64,000 nucleotides of DNA from Mycobacterium sp. (GCF_004298145.1 NZ_SCRH01000068.1:1-64000), one strand, 5' to 3'. Shown: positions 8,366-17,233, numbered from the stretch's first letter. Numbers and translations: made by a program. The notes: a model not told the origin generated them from the sequence alone.

Positions 8366-10540
8366 ATGACCGAACTCGCGCCGTCGCTGATCGAACTCGC
8401 CAGGAGATACGGCATCGCGACGGACTACGAGGATTGGACCGGTCGGAGGGTGCGGGTCGCCGAGACCACGCTGAAGGCGGTGTTGGCCGCGCTCGGCGTC
8501 GCGGCCGGCGACGAGCAGGAGCGCAACGTCGCGTTGACCGCCAAGCTGCGATCGCACTGGGCGCGCCGGCTGCCGGCGACCATCGTCGGGCGTACCGGTG
8601 AGCAGATCCGGTTCTGGGCCCACGTCACCCACGGTGATCCCGCACAGGTGTGGTTGCGGCTCGAGGACGGCACGGTGCGCGGAGGCGTCGAACAGGTCGA
8701 CAACTTCACCCCGCCATTCGACCTGGACGGGCGCTGGGTCGGCGAGGCCAGCTTCCTGCTGCCCACCGATCTGCCGCTGGGCTATCACCGGGTGCACCTG
8801 CGTTCCGGGGACCTGGAGGCCAGCACCGCGCTCATCGTGACACCGGATTGGCTCGGGCTGCCGGAGCAGCTCGGCAACCGCCGCGCCTGGGGCCTGGCCA
8901 TTCAGCTCTACAGCGTGCGGTCCCGGCAGTCCTGGGGCGTCGGGGATCTCACCGATCTGACCGACCTGGCGGTGTGGTCGGCGTCGCGCCACGGCGCCGA
9001 CTATCTGTTGGTCAATCCGCTGCATGCGGCCGCGCCCCCCGGTCCGAAGAGTCGCATGGAGCCGTCGCCGTACCTGCCGACATCGCGGCGCTTCGTCAAC
9101 CCGATTTATCTTCGCGTCGAGGCGATACCCGAATTCGCCGACCTGACCAAGCGCAGCCGTGTCCGCCGACTGCGCTCGGAGGTCCAGCAGCGCGCCGGTC
9201 GCGTCGACGCGATCGACCGCGACAGCTCGTGGGCGGCCAAGCGGGTCGCACTCAAGCTGCTGCACCAAGAACCGCGGTCGGCCGGCCGGGAGCTGTCCTA
9301 TGTCGCGTTCCGCGACCGGGAGGGGCGCGCGCTCGACGACTTCGCCGGCTGGTGCGCGCTGGCCGAAAAGTACGGCGACGACTGGCATTCCTGGCCCGAA
9401 GCGCTGCAACACCCCGGCGCGTCCGGGGTCGCGGACTTCGTCAGAAAGCATTCCGACACAGTCGATTTCCACCGCTGGTTGCAGTGGCAACTCGACGAGC
9501 AGCTTGCCGGGGCGCAGTCGCAGGCGATCCGCGCCGGAATGTCGTTGGGCATCATGGCAGACCTGGCCGTCGGTGTGCACCCCAATGGCGCCGACGCCTG
9601 GGCGCTGCAGGATGTGATGGCGCTCGGCGTGACGGCGGGGGCGCCGCCGGACGAGTTCAACCAGCTCGGCCAGGACTGGTCGCAGCCGCCGTGGCGACCG
9701 GACCGGTTGGACGAGCACGAATATCGGCCTTTTCGCGCAATGATCCGTGCGGTGCTGCGACATGCCGGCGGGGTGCGCATCGACCACATCATCGGGTTGT
9801 TCCGGCTCTGGTGGATCCCGCGCGGTGCATCACCCACCGAGGGCACCTACGTGCGCTATGACCACGAAGCCATGATCGGCATCGTCGCCCTGGAAGCGCA
9901 TCGGGCCGGCGCGGTGGTGGTGGGCGAGGATCTCGGCACGGTCGAGCCGTGGGTGCGGGATTACCTCCTGCTACGTGGCCTGCTGGGCACCTCGATCCTC
10001 TGGTTCGAGTTGGATCGCGACGGGAACGGCGGTCCGCTGCCGGCCGAGCGCTGGCGGGAGTACTGCCTGTCCTCGGTTACCACGCACGACCTGCCGCCGA
10101 CCGCCGGCTACCTGGCGGGAGACCATGTGCGCCTGCGTGATTCGCTGGGGTTGCTGACCCGGCCCGCCGCCGACGAGCTCGAGTCCGACCGGGCCGAGGT
10201 GGCGGCGTGGCTGGCCGAGTTGCGCCGGGTGGGGCTGCTCGAGGACGGCGAAGACGACCCGGAGCGGGTGATTGTGGCCCTCTACCGGTATCTGGGCAGG
10301 ACACCGTCACGGCTGCTCGGTGTGGCGCTGACCGACGCGGTCGGTGACCGCCGCACCCAGAACCAGCCCGGCACCACGGACGAGTACCCCAACTGGCGGG
10401 TCCCGCTGACCGGTCCCGACGGGCGCGAGGTGATGCTCGAGGACGTGTTCACCGATCCCCGGGCCGCCACGCTGGCCGAGGCCGTGCGCGCCGCGATCGC
10501 ACCCGCCACCTCAGAGACCAGGGAAAGCGCGACCCGCTGA
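8366..10540 (+). CDS. malQ: 4-alpha-glucanotransferase (amylomaltase), 724 aa
   Basis: GH77 enzyme that moves alpha-1,4-glucan segments between maltodextrins in the cytoplasm. Catalytic landmarks: Asp nucleophile in VRIDHIIGLF, Glu acid/base in VVGEDLGTV, and stabilising Asp in TTHDLPPTAG. An N-terminal extension of about 150 residues with a beta-sandwich look is typical of actinobacterial MalQ. ATG 8366 is chosen because it gives MTELAPS and exactly 724 aa, the length I recall for Rv1781c; the frame is open upstream to 8306. It is divergent from eccB5, the same neighbour as in M. tuberculosis. Confidence 0.96.
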   Translation: MTELAPSLIELARRYGIATDYEDWTGRRVRVAETTLKAVLAALGVAAGDEQERNVALTAKLRSHWARRLPATIVGRTGEQIRFWAHVTHGDPAQVWLRLEDGTVRGGVEQVDNFTPPFDLDGRWVGEASFLLPTDLPLGYHRVHLRSGDLEASTALIVTPDWLGLPEQLGNRRAWGLAIQLYSVRSRQSWGVGDLTDLTDLAVWSASRHGADYLLVNPLHAAAPPGPKSRMEPSPYLPTSRRFVNPIYLRVEAIPEFADLTKRSRVRRLRSEVQQRAGRVDAIDRDSSWAAKRVALKLLHQEPRSAGRELSYVAFRDREGRALDDFAGWCALAEKYGDDWHSWPEALQHPGASGVADFVRKHSDTVDFHRWLQWQLDEQLAGAQSQAIRAGMSLGIMADLAVGVHPNGADAWALQDVMALGVTAGAPPDEFNQLGQDWSQPPWRPDRLDEHEYRPFRAMIRAVLRHAGGVRIDHIIGLFRLWWIPRGASPTEGTYVRYDHEAMIGIVALEAHRAGAVVVGEDLGTVEPWVRDYLLLRGLLGTSILWFELDRDGNGGPLPAERWREYCLSSVTTHDLPPTAGYLAGDHVRLRDSLGLLTRPAADELESDRAEVAAWLAELRRVGLLEDGEDDPERVIVALYRYLGRTPSRLLGVALTDAVGDRRTQNQPGTTDEYPNWRVPLTGPDGREVMLEDVFTDPRAATLAEAVRAAIAPATSETRESATR

Positions 10541-10575
10541 ATGCGCTACCGGTTGCCTTGTTAGCTTCACAAACC

Positions 10576-11457
10576 ATGAAGGTCTCGGTCGTGGCCCCGG
10601 TTGCCGACGGTGTCACCGCGGACCCCGAGTGGATGGTGGGCTTCGCGCGCCACCTCGAACTGTGCGGGTTCGAATCGATCGTTGCCGTCGAGCACACGGT
10701 CCTGCTCACGCGCTACGACAGCGTGTATCCCTACGACAATTCCGGACGCGTCGGGTTGGCGGCCGATTGCCCCATTCCCGACCCGCTCGATCTGCTGGCG
10801 TTTCTGGCCGGCCACACCACCAGTCTCGGGCTGGCCACCGGGGTGTTGGTCCTGCCCAACCACCATCCGGTGGTACTTGCCAAACGGGTCGCCACCGTCG
10901 ATGCGCTCTCGGGCGGAAGACTGCGGCTGTGTGTGGGTGTCGGCTGGCTCAGGGAAGAGCTGCAGGCATGTGGCGCGGACTTCGACAACCGGGGCAGGCG
11001 GGCCGACGAGCAGCTGGCTGTGATGCGGGCACTGTGGGCCGACCAACACGGAGGGGCGTCATTCCACGGCGAGTTCTTCAGCTTCGATAACGTGATGAGC
11101 TATCCCAAACCCGTTACGGCGGAGCGGTTTCCGGTGCACATCGGCGGCCACAGCCGAGCGGCCGCGCGCCGCGCGGGGCGGTTGGGCGACGGCTTCCAGC
11201 CGCTTGGCGTCACCGGAGAACGGCTCGCGTCGCTGATCGGACTCATGCGCGACGAGGCATCCTCGGCGGGCCGCGATCCTGCGGCTCTGGAGGTGTCGCT
11301 GGGCCACAGTGTCACCAAAATCGACGCCGAGCGCGCGGCCGGCCTCCTCGATCAGGGCGCCGACCGGCTCGTGTTGGCCATGCCGCCGACCCCCGATATC
11401 GAGCGGGCCAAAGACGCCTTGTCGGCGTGCGCGCAGCGACTGTCGCTGGTTCCGTGA
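10576..11457 (+). CDS. Luciferase-like (LLM) F420-dependent oxidoreductase, 293 aa
   Basis: TIM-barrel oxidoreductase of the bacterial luciferase-like family; in mycobacteria such proteins normally use coenzyme F420. Family marks are the Glu-His-Thr after VAVE near residue 42, LGLATGVLVLPNHHPV near 93-110, GRLRLCVGVGWLREE, and IGGHSRAAARRAGRLGDGF. Start is ATG 10576 (MKVSV), because the earlier TTG at 10558 adds only six residues and has no ribosome site. The stop overlaps the next gene as GTGA, implying co-translation. The substrate is unknown. Together with the next gene it lies in a block not next to malQ in M. tuberculosis. Confidence 0.88.
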   Translation: MKVSVVAPVADGVTADPEWMVGFARHLELCGFESIVAVEHTVLLTRYDSVYPYDNSGRVGLAADCPIPDPLDLLAFLAGHTTSLGLATGVLVLPNHHPVVLAKRVATVDALSGGRLRLCVGVGWLREELQACGADFDNRGRRADEQLAVMRALWADQHGGASFHGEFFSFDNVMSYPKPVTAERFPVHIGGHSRAAARRAGRLGDGFQPLGVTGERLASLIGLMRDEASSAGRDPAALEVSLGHSVTKIDAERAAGLLDQGADRLVLAMPPTPDIERAKDALSACAQRLSLVP

Positions 11458-11933
11458 CGCGGATGACGCTTTCAGCCGGCGAGCGGATGGCGCTCAGTGA
11501 TGTGGTTCACCGGTACGCCGCCCACATCGATGACCGCAAATTCGATAGCGTCGTAGAGCTTTTCACCGTCGAGGCCGAGTTGGTGGTGCCCGCACCACCG
11601 GCCGATTTGTTGCCGATACATGCGCATCGCGGCCGGGCGGCCATCGCCGTCGCCGTCGCGGCCGTGGACGCGGTGTCACGCACCGAGCACGCGATCATCG
11701 GCGAGGTGTACGACGCGGCCGAACTGCCGGGCACCGCCCGAGGACGCATCGCGTGCGTCGCCCACCACTGGACCGCGCGCGGGGACGAGGTGGTGGATGT
11801 GGTGTGGCACCTGCGCTACGACGACGCGTACGAGCTGACGGCGGCGGGCTGGCGGATAGGCCGCCGGGCGCTGACGGTCCACGCCATCGAGACCCGCCCG
11901 GCGCGTCGCCTGTTGCCCCGCGACACGGCCTAG
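11454..11933 (+). CDS. SnoaL/NTF2-like protein, 159 aa
   Basis: Cone-shaped alpha+beta fold: MALSDVVHRYAAHIDDRKF helix, FTVEAELVVP strand, and a C-terminal VVWHLRYDDAYELTAAGWRIGRR strand pair. This order is typical of SnoaL-like polyketide-cyclase/ketosteroid-isomerase-like proteins. The His-Arg-Tyr and Asp near residues 19-26 could be pocket residues, but no specific reaction can be read. GTG 11454 overlaps the stop of the LLM oxidoreductase (GTGA), so the two are translationally coupled and may work on one substrate; the alternative GTG at 11427 would overlap by 31 bases. Confidence 0.75.
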   Translation: MTRMTLSAGERMALSDVVHRYAAHIDDRKFDSVVELFTVEAELVVPAPPADLLPIHAHRGRAAIAVAVAAVDAVSRTEHAIIGEVYDAAELPGTARGRIACVAHHWTARGDEVVDVVWHLRYDDAYELTAAGWRIGRRALTVHAIETRPARRLLPRDTA

Positions 11934-12094
11934 CGGCAACTGCTAGGGACTTGTGACAAGATTCACAGCATTTGTCAAGGATCCGAATTTGCGGAGCGAA
12001 TCGGTCGCTACAGAGGCACTTGCGGAGATCGCTATTGGTGCCGAGGCAGATTCTGCCCACTGGCAACTGTTGCAGACACATATTCGGCCCGACG

Positions 12095-12117
12095 GGGCCG
12101 CTGACCGGCCCTTTTTT
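12095..12117 (+). terminator. Intrinsic terminator in the leader of the molybdopterin oxidoreductase
   Basis: Stem GGGCCG (12095-12100) and CGGCCC (12106-12111) with a five-base loop, followed at once by six T. Textbook rho-independent terminators are uncommon in mycobacteria. It ends only 33 bp upstream of the next start codon, so it could be a terminator for the LLM/SnoaL pair or the off-state of an attenuator in front of the molybdopterin enzyme. Confidence 0.7.
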
Positions 12118-12149
12118 CCAATCCGGCTTGGATTTATCCAGGCGTTTTC

Positions 12150-13970
12150 GTGTATTTTCAAGGCGTGACGTATGCCAAAAGCAAGCTCGTTGGTCCGGTG
12201 GGGAACGGCTCAGTCTCAACGTTGGCGGCAGGTACGCCGCTGACATCCGATCCGGGTTACCGGGACGAGATACACACCGCCCACGACACCATCGATGTCG
12301 AGCATTACGGCGGCGGCTTCGACCTCACCAGGCGGGCGACCGCCCCGAAGTTGCGCATCGGACGCGACCGCTGGTTCAACCTGCTGTGGCTGATCCCGAT
12401 CGGCCTCGGCGCGTTGATCGCGTCGGTGGCGATCGGCAAGGGTTTGCACAACGTGCCGGCCGTGCAGTCGTTCATCGCGCGCTATCCCGGCAGCGACAGC
12501 ACCGGCGTCCCCGAGGGCCTGCCCGCCTGGATCGGCTGGACGCATTTCTTCAACCTTTTCATGTTGATGTTCATCATCAGGTCGGGAATCCAGATTCTCT
12601 GCGACCACCCCCGGCTCTACTTCAGCCGCAACGCCACCCCCGGTAAGGACGAGTGGCTGCGGGTGGGCCCGCCGGTGCCGGACGACGAGCTCTGGACCGC
12701 CAACGCCGACACCGTCGCCCTGCCGCCGCAATTCGGCCTCCCCGGATTCCGGCACTCCATCGGCCTGGCCCGGTGGTGGCATCTCGGCATCGACGTCTTG
12801 TGGCTGCTCAACGGGGCGGTGTTCTATGTGCTGCTGTTCGCCACCGGACAGTGGCGCCACATCGTGCCGACCAGCTGGGACGTCTTCCCCAACGCCGCGT
12901 CGGTCGCGATTCAGTACATGTCACTGGACTGGCCGATCGACAACGGCTGGGTCGCCTACAACGGGATGCAGCTGCTGGCGTACTTCACCACCGTGTTCAT
13001 CGCCGCACCGGCCGCGATGATCACCGGCCTCGGGATGTCGCCGGCGCTGTCGCAGCGTGTGCACTGGCTGAGCAAACGCCTGAGCATTCAGCACGCACGC
13101 TCGCTGCATTTCCTCGTGCTGGTGTATTTCCTGTTCTTCATCCTGGTGCACGTGACGATGGTTTTCACGACCGAGGCCCTGCGGAACCTCAACCACATGT
13201 TCGCCTCCCGGGACGACACCAGCTGGGTGGGCTTCGGGATCTTCGCCGCCGCCATGGTGGTGACGGTGATCGCGTGGGTTTGGGCCACCCCGTTCACCAT
13301 TAAGCACCCGCGCGTGGTTCAGCGGGTCGGGTACGCCCTCGTGGGTCCGTTCCAGCGGGTGCTCGAGCGGCTGGACCCCAAGCCCGGCGCCTTCACCGAA
13401 AAGGACATCTCGCCGCACCACTGGCGCAACGGCCGTCTGCCGGAGACCGTCGAGTACAAGGAACTCGAGCGCGACGACTTCAAGGACTGGCGGCTGAAGG
13501 TCTACGGCCTGGTCGAGCACCCGATGGAGTTCTCGCTCGAGGATTTGATGGCGCTGCCCTACCACGAGCAGATCAGCCAGCATTTCTGCATCCAGGCCTG
13601 GTCGGGCGTCGCCAAATGGGGTGGCGTGCAGATGAATACGATCATGGACATCGTCAAACCGTTGCCCGAGGCGAAATGGGTGGTGTTCTATTCGATGGGC
13701 CTGGGCGCTACCGGCGGGATTTACTACAACGCGCATCCGCTCGACCAGATGGGCCACCATATGACGATGCTGGCCTACAACATGAACGACCAGCAGCTGC
13801 CCTACATGCACGGCAGGCCGTTGCGGCTGCGCAACGAGCTGCAGCACGGCTTCAAATTGGTCAAGTGGATCAAGGGCATCGAATTCGTCGCCGACTACCG
13901 CGACATCGGAAGCGGTTATGGCGGCTACAGCGAAGACCACAAATATTTCGGGCGGCACCAAACGCTATAA
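12150..13970 (+). CDS. Membrane cytochrome b fused to a sulfite-oxidase-type molybdopterin domain, 606 aa
   Basis: Two-part oxidoreductase. Residues ~70-420 hold about five membrane helices with His residues suited to haem b ligation (WTHFF, RHSIGLARWWH, HARSLHFLVL, LVHVTM). Residues ~430-606 are the sulfite-oxidase/YedY-type molybdopterin fold, with HFCIQAWSGVAKWGGV carrying the Mo-ligating Cys480 and HGRPLRLRNELQHGFK binding the cofactor. It probably couples oxidation or reduction of a small substrate to the quinone pool. The substrate is not readable. GTG 12150 gives the longest form; GTG 12165 is possible; neither has a clear ribosome site. The 5' leader is structured and contains an intrinsic terminator. 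Confidence 0.85.
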   Translation: MYFQGVTYAKSKLVGPVGNGSVSTLAAGTPLTSDPGYRDEIHTAHDTIDVEHYGGGFDLTRRATAPKLRIGRDRWFNLLWLIPIGLGALIASVAIGKGLHNVPAVQSFIARYPGSDSTGVPEGLPAWIGWTHFFNLFMLMFIIRSGIQILCDHPRLYFSRNATPGKDEWLRVGPPVPDDELWTANADTVALPPQFGLPGFRHSIGLARWWHLGIDVLWLLNGAVFYVLLFATGQWRHIVPTSWDVFPNAASVAIQYMSLDWPIDNGWVAYNGMQLLAYFTTVFIAAPAAMITGLGMSPALSQRVHWLSKRLSIQHARSLHFLVLVYFLFFILVHVTMVFTTEALRNLNHMFASRDDTSWVGFGIFAAAMVVTVIAWVWATPFTIKHPRVVQRVGYALVGPFQRVLERLDPKPGAFTEKDISPHHWRNGRLPETVEYKELERDDFKDWRLKVYGLVEHPMEFSLEDLMALPYHEQISQHFCIQAWSGVAKWGGVQMNTIMDIVKPLPEAKWVVFYSMGLGATGGIYYNAHPLDQMGHHMTMLAYNMNDQQLPYMHGRPLRLRNELQHGFKLVKWIKGIEFVADYRDIGSGYGGYSEDHKYFGRHQTL

Positions 13971-14201
13971 GGCGCGGCCACCGGCGTCACCTCCTCCAAG
14001 TCGTTTGTCCAACGGTCGTTTTGGGTAGCTCCAGGGCGTCGGCCGGACGGAAGCGACAGCGGAGGACACGCCCGCACCGGCGTTGCGGCCGCGATCGTTG
14101 CGATGCTCGCGTTCGGGGCCGGCCTGGCGTGGCTTGCGATGGACGGCAGGCGGATTCGCCAGGCGCAGCGCGACTGGGTGATCGGTCACCCGGGCCGGTA
14201 A
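13971..14201 (+). other. Possible small membrane-protein frame or gene remnant
   Basis: Directly after the TAA of the oxidoreductase the same frame stays open to TAA at 14199-14201. Its last ~45 codons read as one hydrophobic helix (AAAIVAMLAFGAGLAWLAM) followed by a basic tail, with GC-rich third positions. The only in-frame ATG is 14103, which would give 32 aa and cut into the helix, and no ribosome site is visible. It may be a remnant, a frameshifted small gene, or chance. Confidence 0.3.
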
Positions 14202-14206
14202 CTCCG

Positions 14207-14635
14207 CTACCGCAATGACGCGAGGTTGTTCACGGACTTCTGCACGTCGGACCGCAGCACTCTGGCGACCAGTCCCCCGATCGGCCCGCTGAGCAAACCG
14301 CCTTTGAGATCGGCGGTCAGATGAAACGTTGATCCAGAGTTGTTCTCGGTGACGGTCATCCGCACCGTGAGCCGGATTCCACCGCGGCCGCGGCCTTGCA
14401 GCTCAATCGATTTCGGCTCGTCGAACCGGGTGACCGTCCAATGGATGACGTTGCGGAAGCCCTTGACTTTGACGCACGACGAGACACACGTGCCCTCCTC
14501 GATCGTGGCCGGAACGGGCCCCCGCCACCCGGCGAAGATCGTCATCCACTGCTCGAAGCGATCGAGGTCCGACGCCAGCTTCCAGGCCGCCTCCGGTTCC
14601 ACCTTTGATGACACCGAAACGTCTACTCGAGCCAA
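14207..14635 (-). CDS. SRPBCC protein of the Rv0910 type (annotated in places as a type II toxin), 142 aa
   Basis: Single helix-grip (START/polyketide cyclase-like) domain. ARVDVSVSSKVEPEAAWKL, then WMTIFAGWRG, then VKGFRNVIHW and GPIGGLVARVLRSDV match the pattern of the mycobacterial Rv0910 family. The best start is TTG 14635, with GGAGG about five bases upstream, giving the family's usual length near 144 aa; the open frame runs on to 14863 but upstream residues are Arg/Ser-rich and not domain-like. Rv0910 is paired with antitoxin Rv0909; no Rv0909-like small gene is next to this copy. The alternative is a lipid-binding carrier without toxin role. Confidence 0.75.
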   Translation of the reverse strand: MARVDVSVSSKVEPEAAWKLASDLDRFEQWMTIFAGWRGPVPATIEEGTCVSSCVKVKGFRNVIHWTVTRFDEPKSIELQGRGRGGIRLTVRMTVTENNSGSTFHLTADLKGGLLSGPIGGLVARVLRSDVQKSVNNLASLR

Positions 14636-14744
14636 GGCCTCCTCCGCTCCGCACCGGGTGATCACCAGCGCGCCACCAGCCGGTGGCAAACGCACAACCG
14701 TGGGTGAGTACCCCGGCACCGTCGGCCCTATTCGTTGGCCAGGC

Positions 14745-15302
14745 TCAGGGCCACACCTCTTCGAGTTGGTGAGCCACGTCGATGATTTGCGCGGCCTGCG
14801 AGTGCGGCGCGTCGATCTCGGTCGCGACGTACTGCGCGATGAATCGCCGGATCTCACCATCAACCCCGGCCAGGATCCGCAGCACCTCCCCGCGGATGGA
14901 CTTGGACGAGACGTTCACGGTGATATCGGACGGCCGCGGCTTGGCGACGTCCACGATCAGCAGCAGCGGTTCGGCCGCTCGCGCCGTGGCACGCAAGGCG
15001 ATGTCTCCCGAGACCACGAAGCGCTGCTTGTCCAGCCAGAGGTCCACCAGCAGATCGATCGACAGCGGAATGTGGATGACGAAGGTGATGCTGTCGCCCA
15101 GCCGGCGAGTGACGCGGGCCTCTTGGATCTTGACGTTCGCACTGACCTTGGCGATCTTGCCCGGCCCCTGAGCGATCGGCTCCATGGCGAACTCGCTGCC
15201 CGCGATGTCGGCGAATGCGGCGGCGACACGCTCGGGGGTGACCGCGACCTCGAAGAACCTGCGACCGAATTCCTCGTAGGTGACAAAATCGTGATTCGAC
15301 AT
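14745..15302 (-). CDS. Conserved mycobacterial protein of unknown function, 185 aa
   Basis: No membrane segment, no signal peptide. An N-terminal FVTYEEFGRRFFEVAVT is followed by mixed alpha/beta sequence with three alternating strand-like segments (IAKVSANVKIQEARV, SITFVIHIPLSIDLL, RFVVSGDIALRAT) and an acidic C-terminus. ATG 15302 is chosen over the longer frame to 15458, whose extra residues are Arg-rich. From memory it resembles Rv1780, the gene beside malQ in M. tuberculosis, and its orientation relative to the next gene fits that. Function unknown. Confidence 0.7.
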   Translation of the reverse strand: MSNHDFVTYEEFGRRFFEVAVTPERVAAAFADIAGSEFAMEPIAQGPGKIAKVSANVKIQEARVTRRLGDSITFVIHIPLSIDLLVDLWLDKQRFVVSGDIALRATARAAEPLLLIVDVAKPRPSDITVNVSSKSIRGEVLRILAGVDGEIRRFIAQYVATEIDAPHSQAAQIIDVAHQLEEVWP

Positions 15303-15529
15303 AGGCTTATACCGTCTCACGTCACCTGCCCGAACGGTCGCTGATCCGCTCGCGTCGCAGGAATTACGCGTCAGAACCCGTCCCGTTGGACCTGGCCAGC
15401 CCGAACGATGCCCGGCAGGTGATCTGCGTCGATTCCGCCGGACTGTGAAGCCCACCACACGTGGTCGCTTCGATTCGATGTGCCGGGCGGTGCCCTGGGA
15501 GGCTTGATGGTGGAGGTGTTTGCAGTCTC

Positions 15530-17233
15530 ATGCCCCAAGAAGTAACCGAGGAGCGCCGAGGCCTGGCCACAGTCGCGGGCGTTCTCATCTGGCTCGGCGG
15601 CGGGCACGGTCGCGAGCTCGACGAACACCACGAGCGATCCACCCACGCCCTCGCCGGCGCGGTGGTGGCGCTGGGAGCCACGCTGGCCTGGCTGGTCGCG
15701 ACCCTGGCCGTGACCGGATCGGTGCGCTGGCCGATTCTTGGCATCGTGCCGCTCACCCTCGTCTTCGGCCTGCTGGCCGGCGCGGTAACCCGCGGCACCG
15801 TGCCGGGGGCCCAGCGGAGCCGCCCCGGCGTCGTGGGACGCGCTGCGGTGGCGGCGGCGGTGGGCGTCATTGTCGGCGAACTCGCCGCACTGGTCATCCT
15901 TTCCAGCTCGATCGACCGGCGCCTCGACGAACGGGCCTTGCGCGACGCGGAATCGGCGCCCTCGGTCTCGCAGGCCTCGGCATCCCTGCAGCGGACCAAG
16001 GACGCGCGCGCTGCGCTCGACGGCGCCGTCGCCCAAGCCCGTGACCGCCAGGACAAAGCCTTGGTCGTCGCCCGCTGCGAATACCACCCCACACCTGGCT
16101 GCCCACAGACTCGGATCACCGGCGTTCCCGGGGCCGGACCCGAAACACGCACGGCCAACGACCTTCTCACCGATGCCCAGCATGATTTGGACATCGCGCT
16201 GGCGGCCCGGGACAGCCGTGCGCCCGGGCTGGATGCCACGGCCTCGCGGCAGGAGCAGGCCCTGCAGGATGCGCGGCGCGGCGTCATGGCGGACGCCGGC
16301 CGGGGCCTGGGCGCACGCTGGGTCACGCTGAATGACCTTGCGTCCGACAACGCGGGGGCCCAGGCCCTGCGGCTGCTGACGATCGGGGCGTGCGTCCTGC
16401 TGTATCTGGCGCCATTGATCCTGGGGTTGTGGCGCGGAGAGACAACGCAGGATCGCCACGCCACCGCACGCGCGGAGCGCGACCGCGCTGAACTCGACGC
16501 ACAGACCGCTATCGCGATCAAGCGGGCCGAGGTTCGCCGCGAGGCCGAAATCATGTGGGCCGAGCATCAACTGACCCAGGCCCGACTCGCCATCTCGGCG
16601 CAGACCGAGATCGACCGCGAGCACCAGCGTCGCCGGGTTCTGCAGGCGTTCGAGAGTCCGGTGCATGCGCCGTCACAGCGGGCCTTCGAATCGGCCGAGG
16701 AAGACGACGTGTATCTGCCGATCGCCGCCGAAGCGGAGGCGGCGAGCCGGGCGATCACCCAGTCGCCCGCGCCGGAGCCGGGCGGCGAGGTCGAGCCACA
16801 CCAAGAGCGAAGCGCGCCGTTGATCCCGTCGATTCCGGACGCGACCAAGGCCGCCGCCCGCTGGATCCGGCCGCTGGTACCGCCGTTCGTGGCGCGGGTG
16901 ATCGACACCACGACCCAGCCGCTGCGCACCGCACGGCACGTGTTCGACGGGGTGCTCGAAGAGACCGAGGAGATCACGTTCGCGCTCAAGCGAATCCGCA
17001 AAGTGACGGTCAGATCCGAGGCCTCGAGTGCCGACCCGTCTCAACCCGGTGGTGATACCGAATCCCCTTCTGCCCGAGTGGGGTTCGTTACCTTATCGCG
17101 GCACGGAAAAGGCACGGGTCACCTGTCGGAAGGTGACCACGGACCGGCGTTGACGAAGCGGGACGGACCGCAGGCATTGGATGGGCCCGAAGGTCCCTGC
17201 GAAGGCCCGCGCCAGCTGCCGCCGGCGCAGTAG
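15530..17233 (+). CDS. DUF4407-type membrane protein, 567 aa
   Basis: Integral membrane protein with three hydrophobic segments in the first ~120 residues (ALAGAVVALGATLAWLVAT, ILGIVPLTLVFGLLAGAV, VAAAVGVIVGELAALVIL), a long charged region predicted to form coiled coil, a fourth segment (LLTIGACVLLYLAPLILGL) near residue 315, and a second charged helix EIMWAEHQLTQARLAI. The tail is Pro-, Glu- and Ser-rich and poorly ordered. This arrangement matches DUF4407. ATG 15530 (MPQEVTEE) is used; GGAGG lies 13 bases upstream, somewhat far. Orientation relative to the 185-aa gene and malQ fits Rv1779c of M. tuberculosis. Function unknown. Confidence 0.75.
   Translation: MPQEVTEERRGLATVAGVLIWLGGGHGRELDEHHERSTHALAGAVVALGATLAWLVATLAVTGSVRWPILGIVPLTLVFGLLAGAVTRGTVPGAQRSRPGVVGRAAVAAAVGVIVGELAALVILSSSIDRRLDERALRDAESAPSVSQASASLQRTKDARAALDGAVAQARDRQDKALVVARCEYHPTPGCPQTRITGVPGAGPETRTANDLLTDAQHDLDIALAARDSRAPGLDATASRQEQALQDARRGVMADAGRGLGARWVTLNDLASDNAGAQALRLLTIGACVLLYLAPLILGLWRGETTQDRHATARAERDRAELDAQTAIAIKRAEVRREAEIMWAEHQLTQARLAISAQTEIDREHQRRRVLQAFESPVHAPSQRAFESAEEDDVYLPIAAEAEAASRAITQSPAPEPGGEVEPHQERSAPLIPSIPDATKAAARWIRPLVPPFVARVIDTTTQPLRTARHVFDGVLEETEEITFALKRIRKVTVRSEASSADPSQPGGDTESPSARVGFVTLSRHGKGTGHLSEGDHGPALTKRDGPQALDGPEGPCEGPRQLPPAQ

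Noticed and set aside
8174..9787. Long minus-strand open frame opposite malQ
   Set aside because: Antisense of malQ with low-complexity Arg-rich sequence and no ribosome site. Same reasoning for minus-strand frames opposite the acyl-CoA ligase (24856-26361) and plus-strand frames opposite the last P450 (58723-60384).
11934..12149. Calling the leader a molybdenum-cofactor riboswitch
   Set aside because: Gene context invites it, but I cannot find the known consensus. Only the terminator and small hairpins are directly supported.
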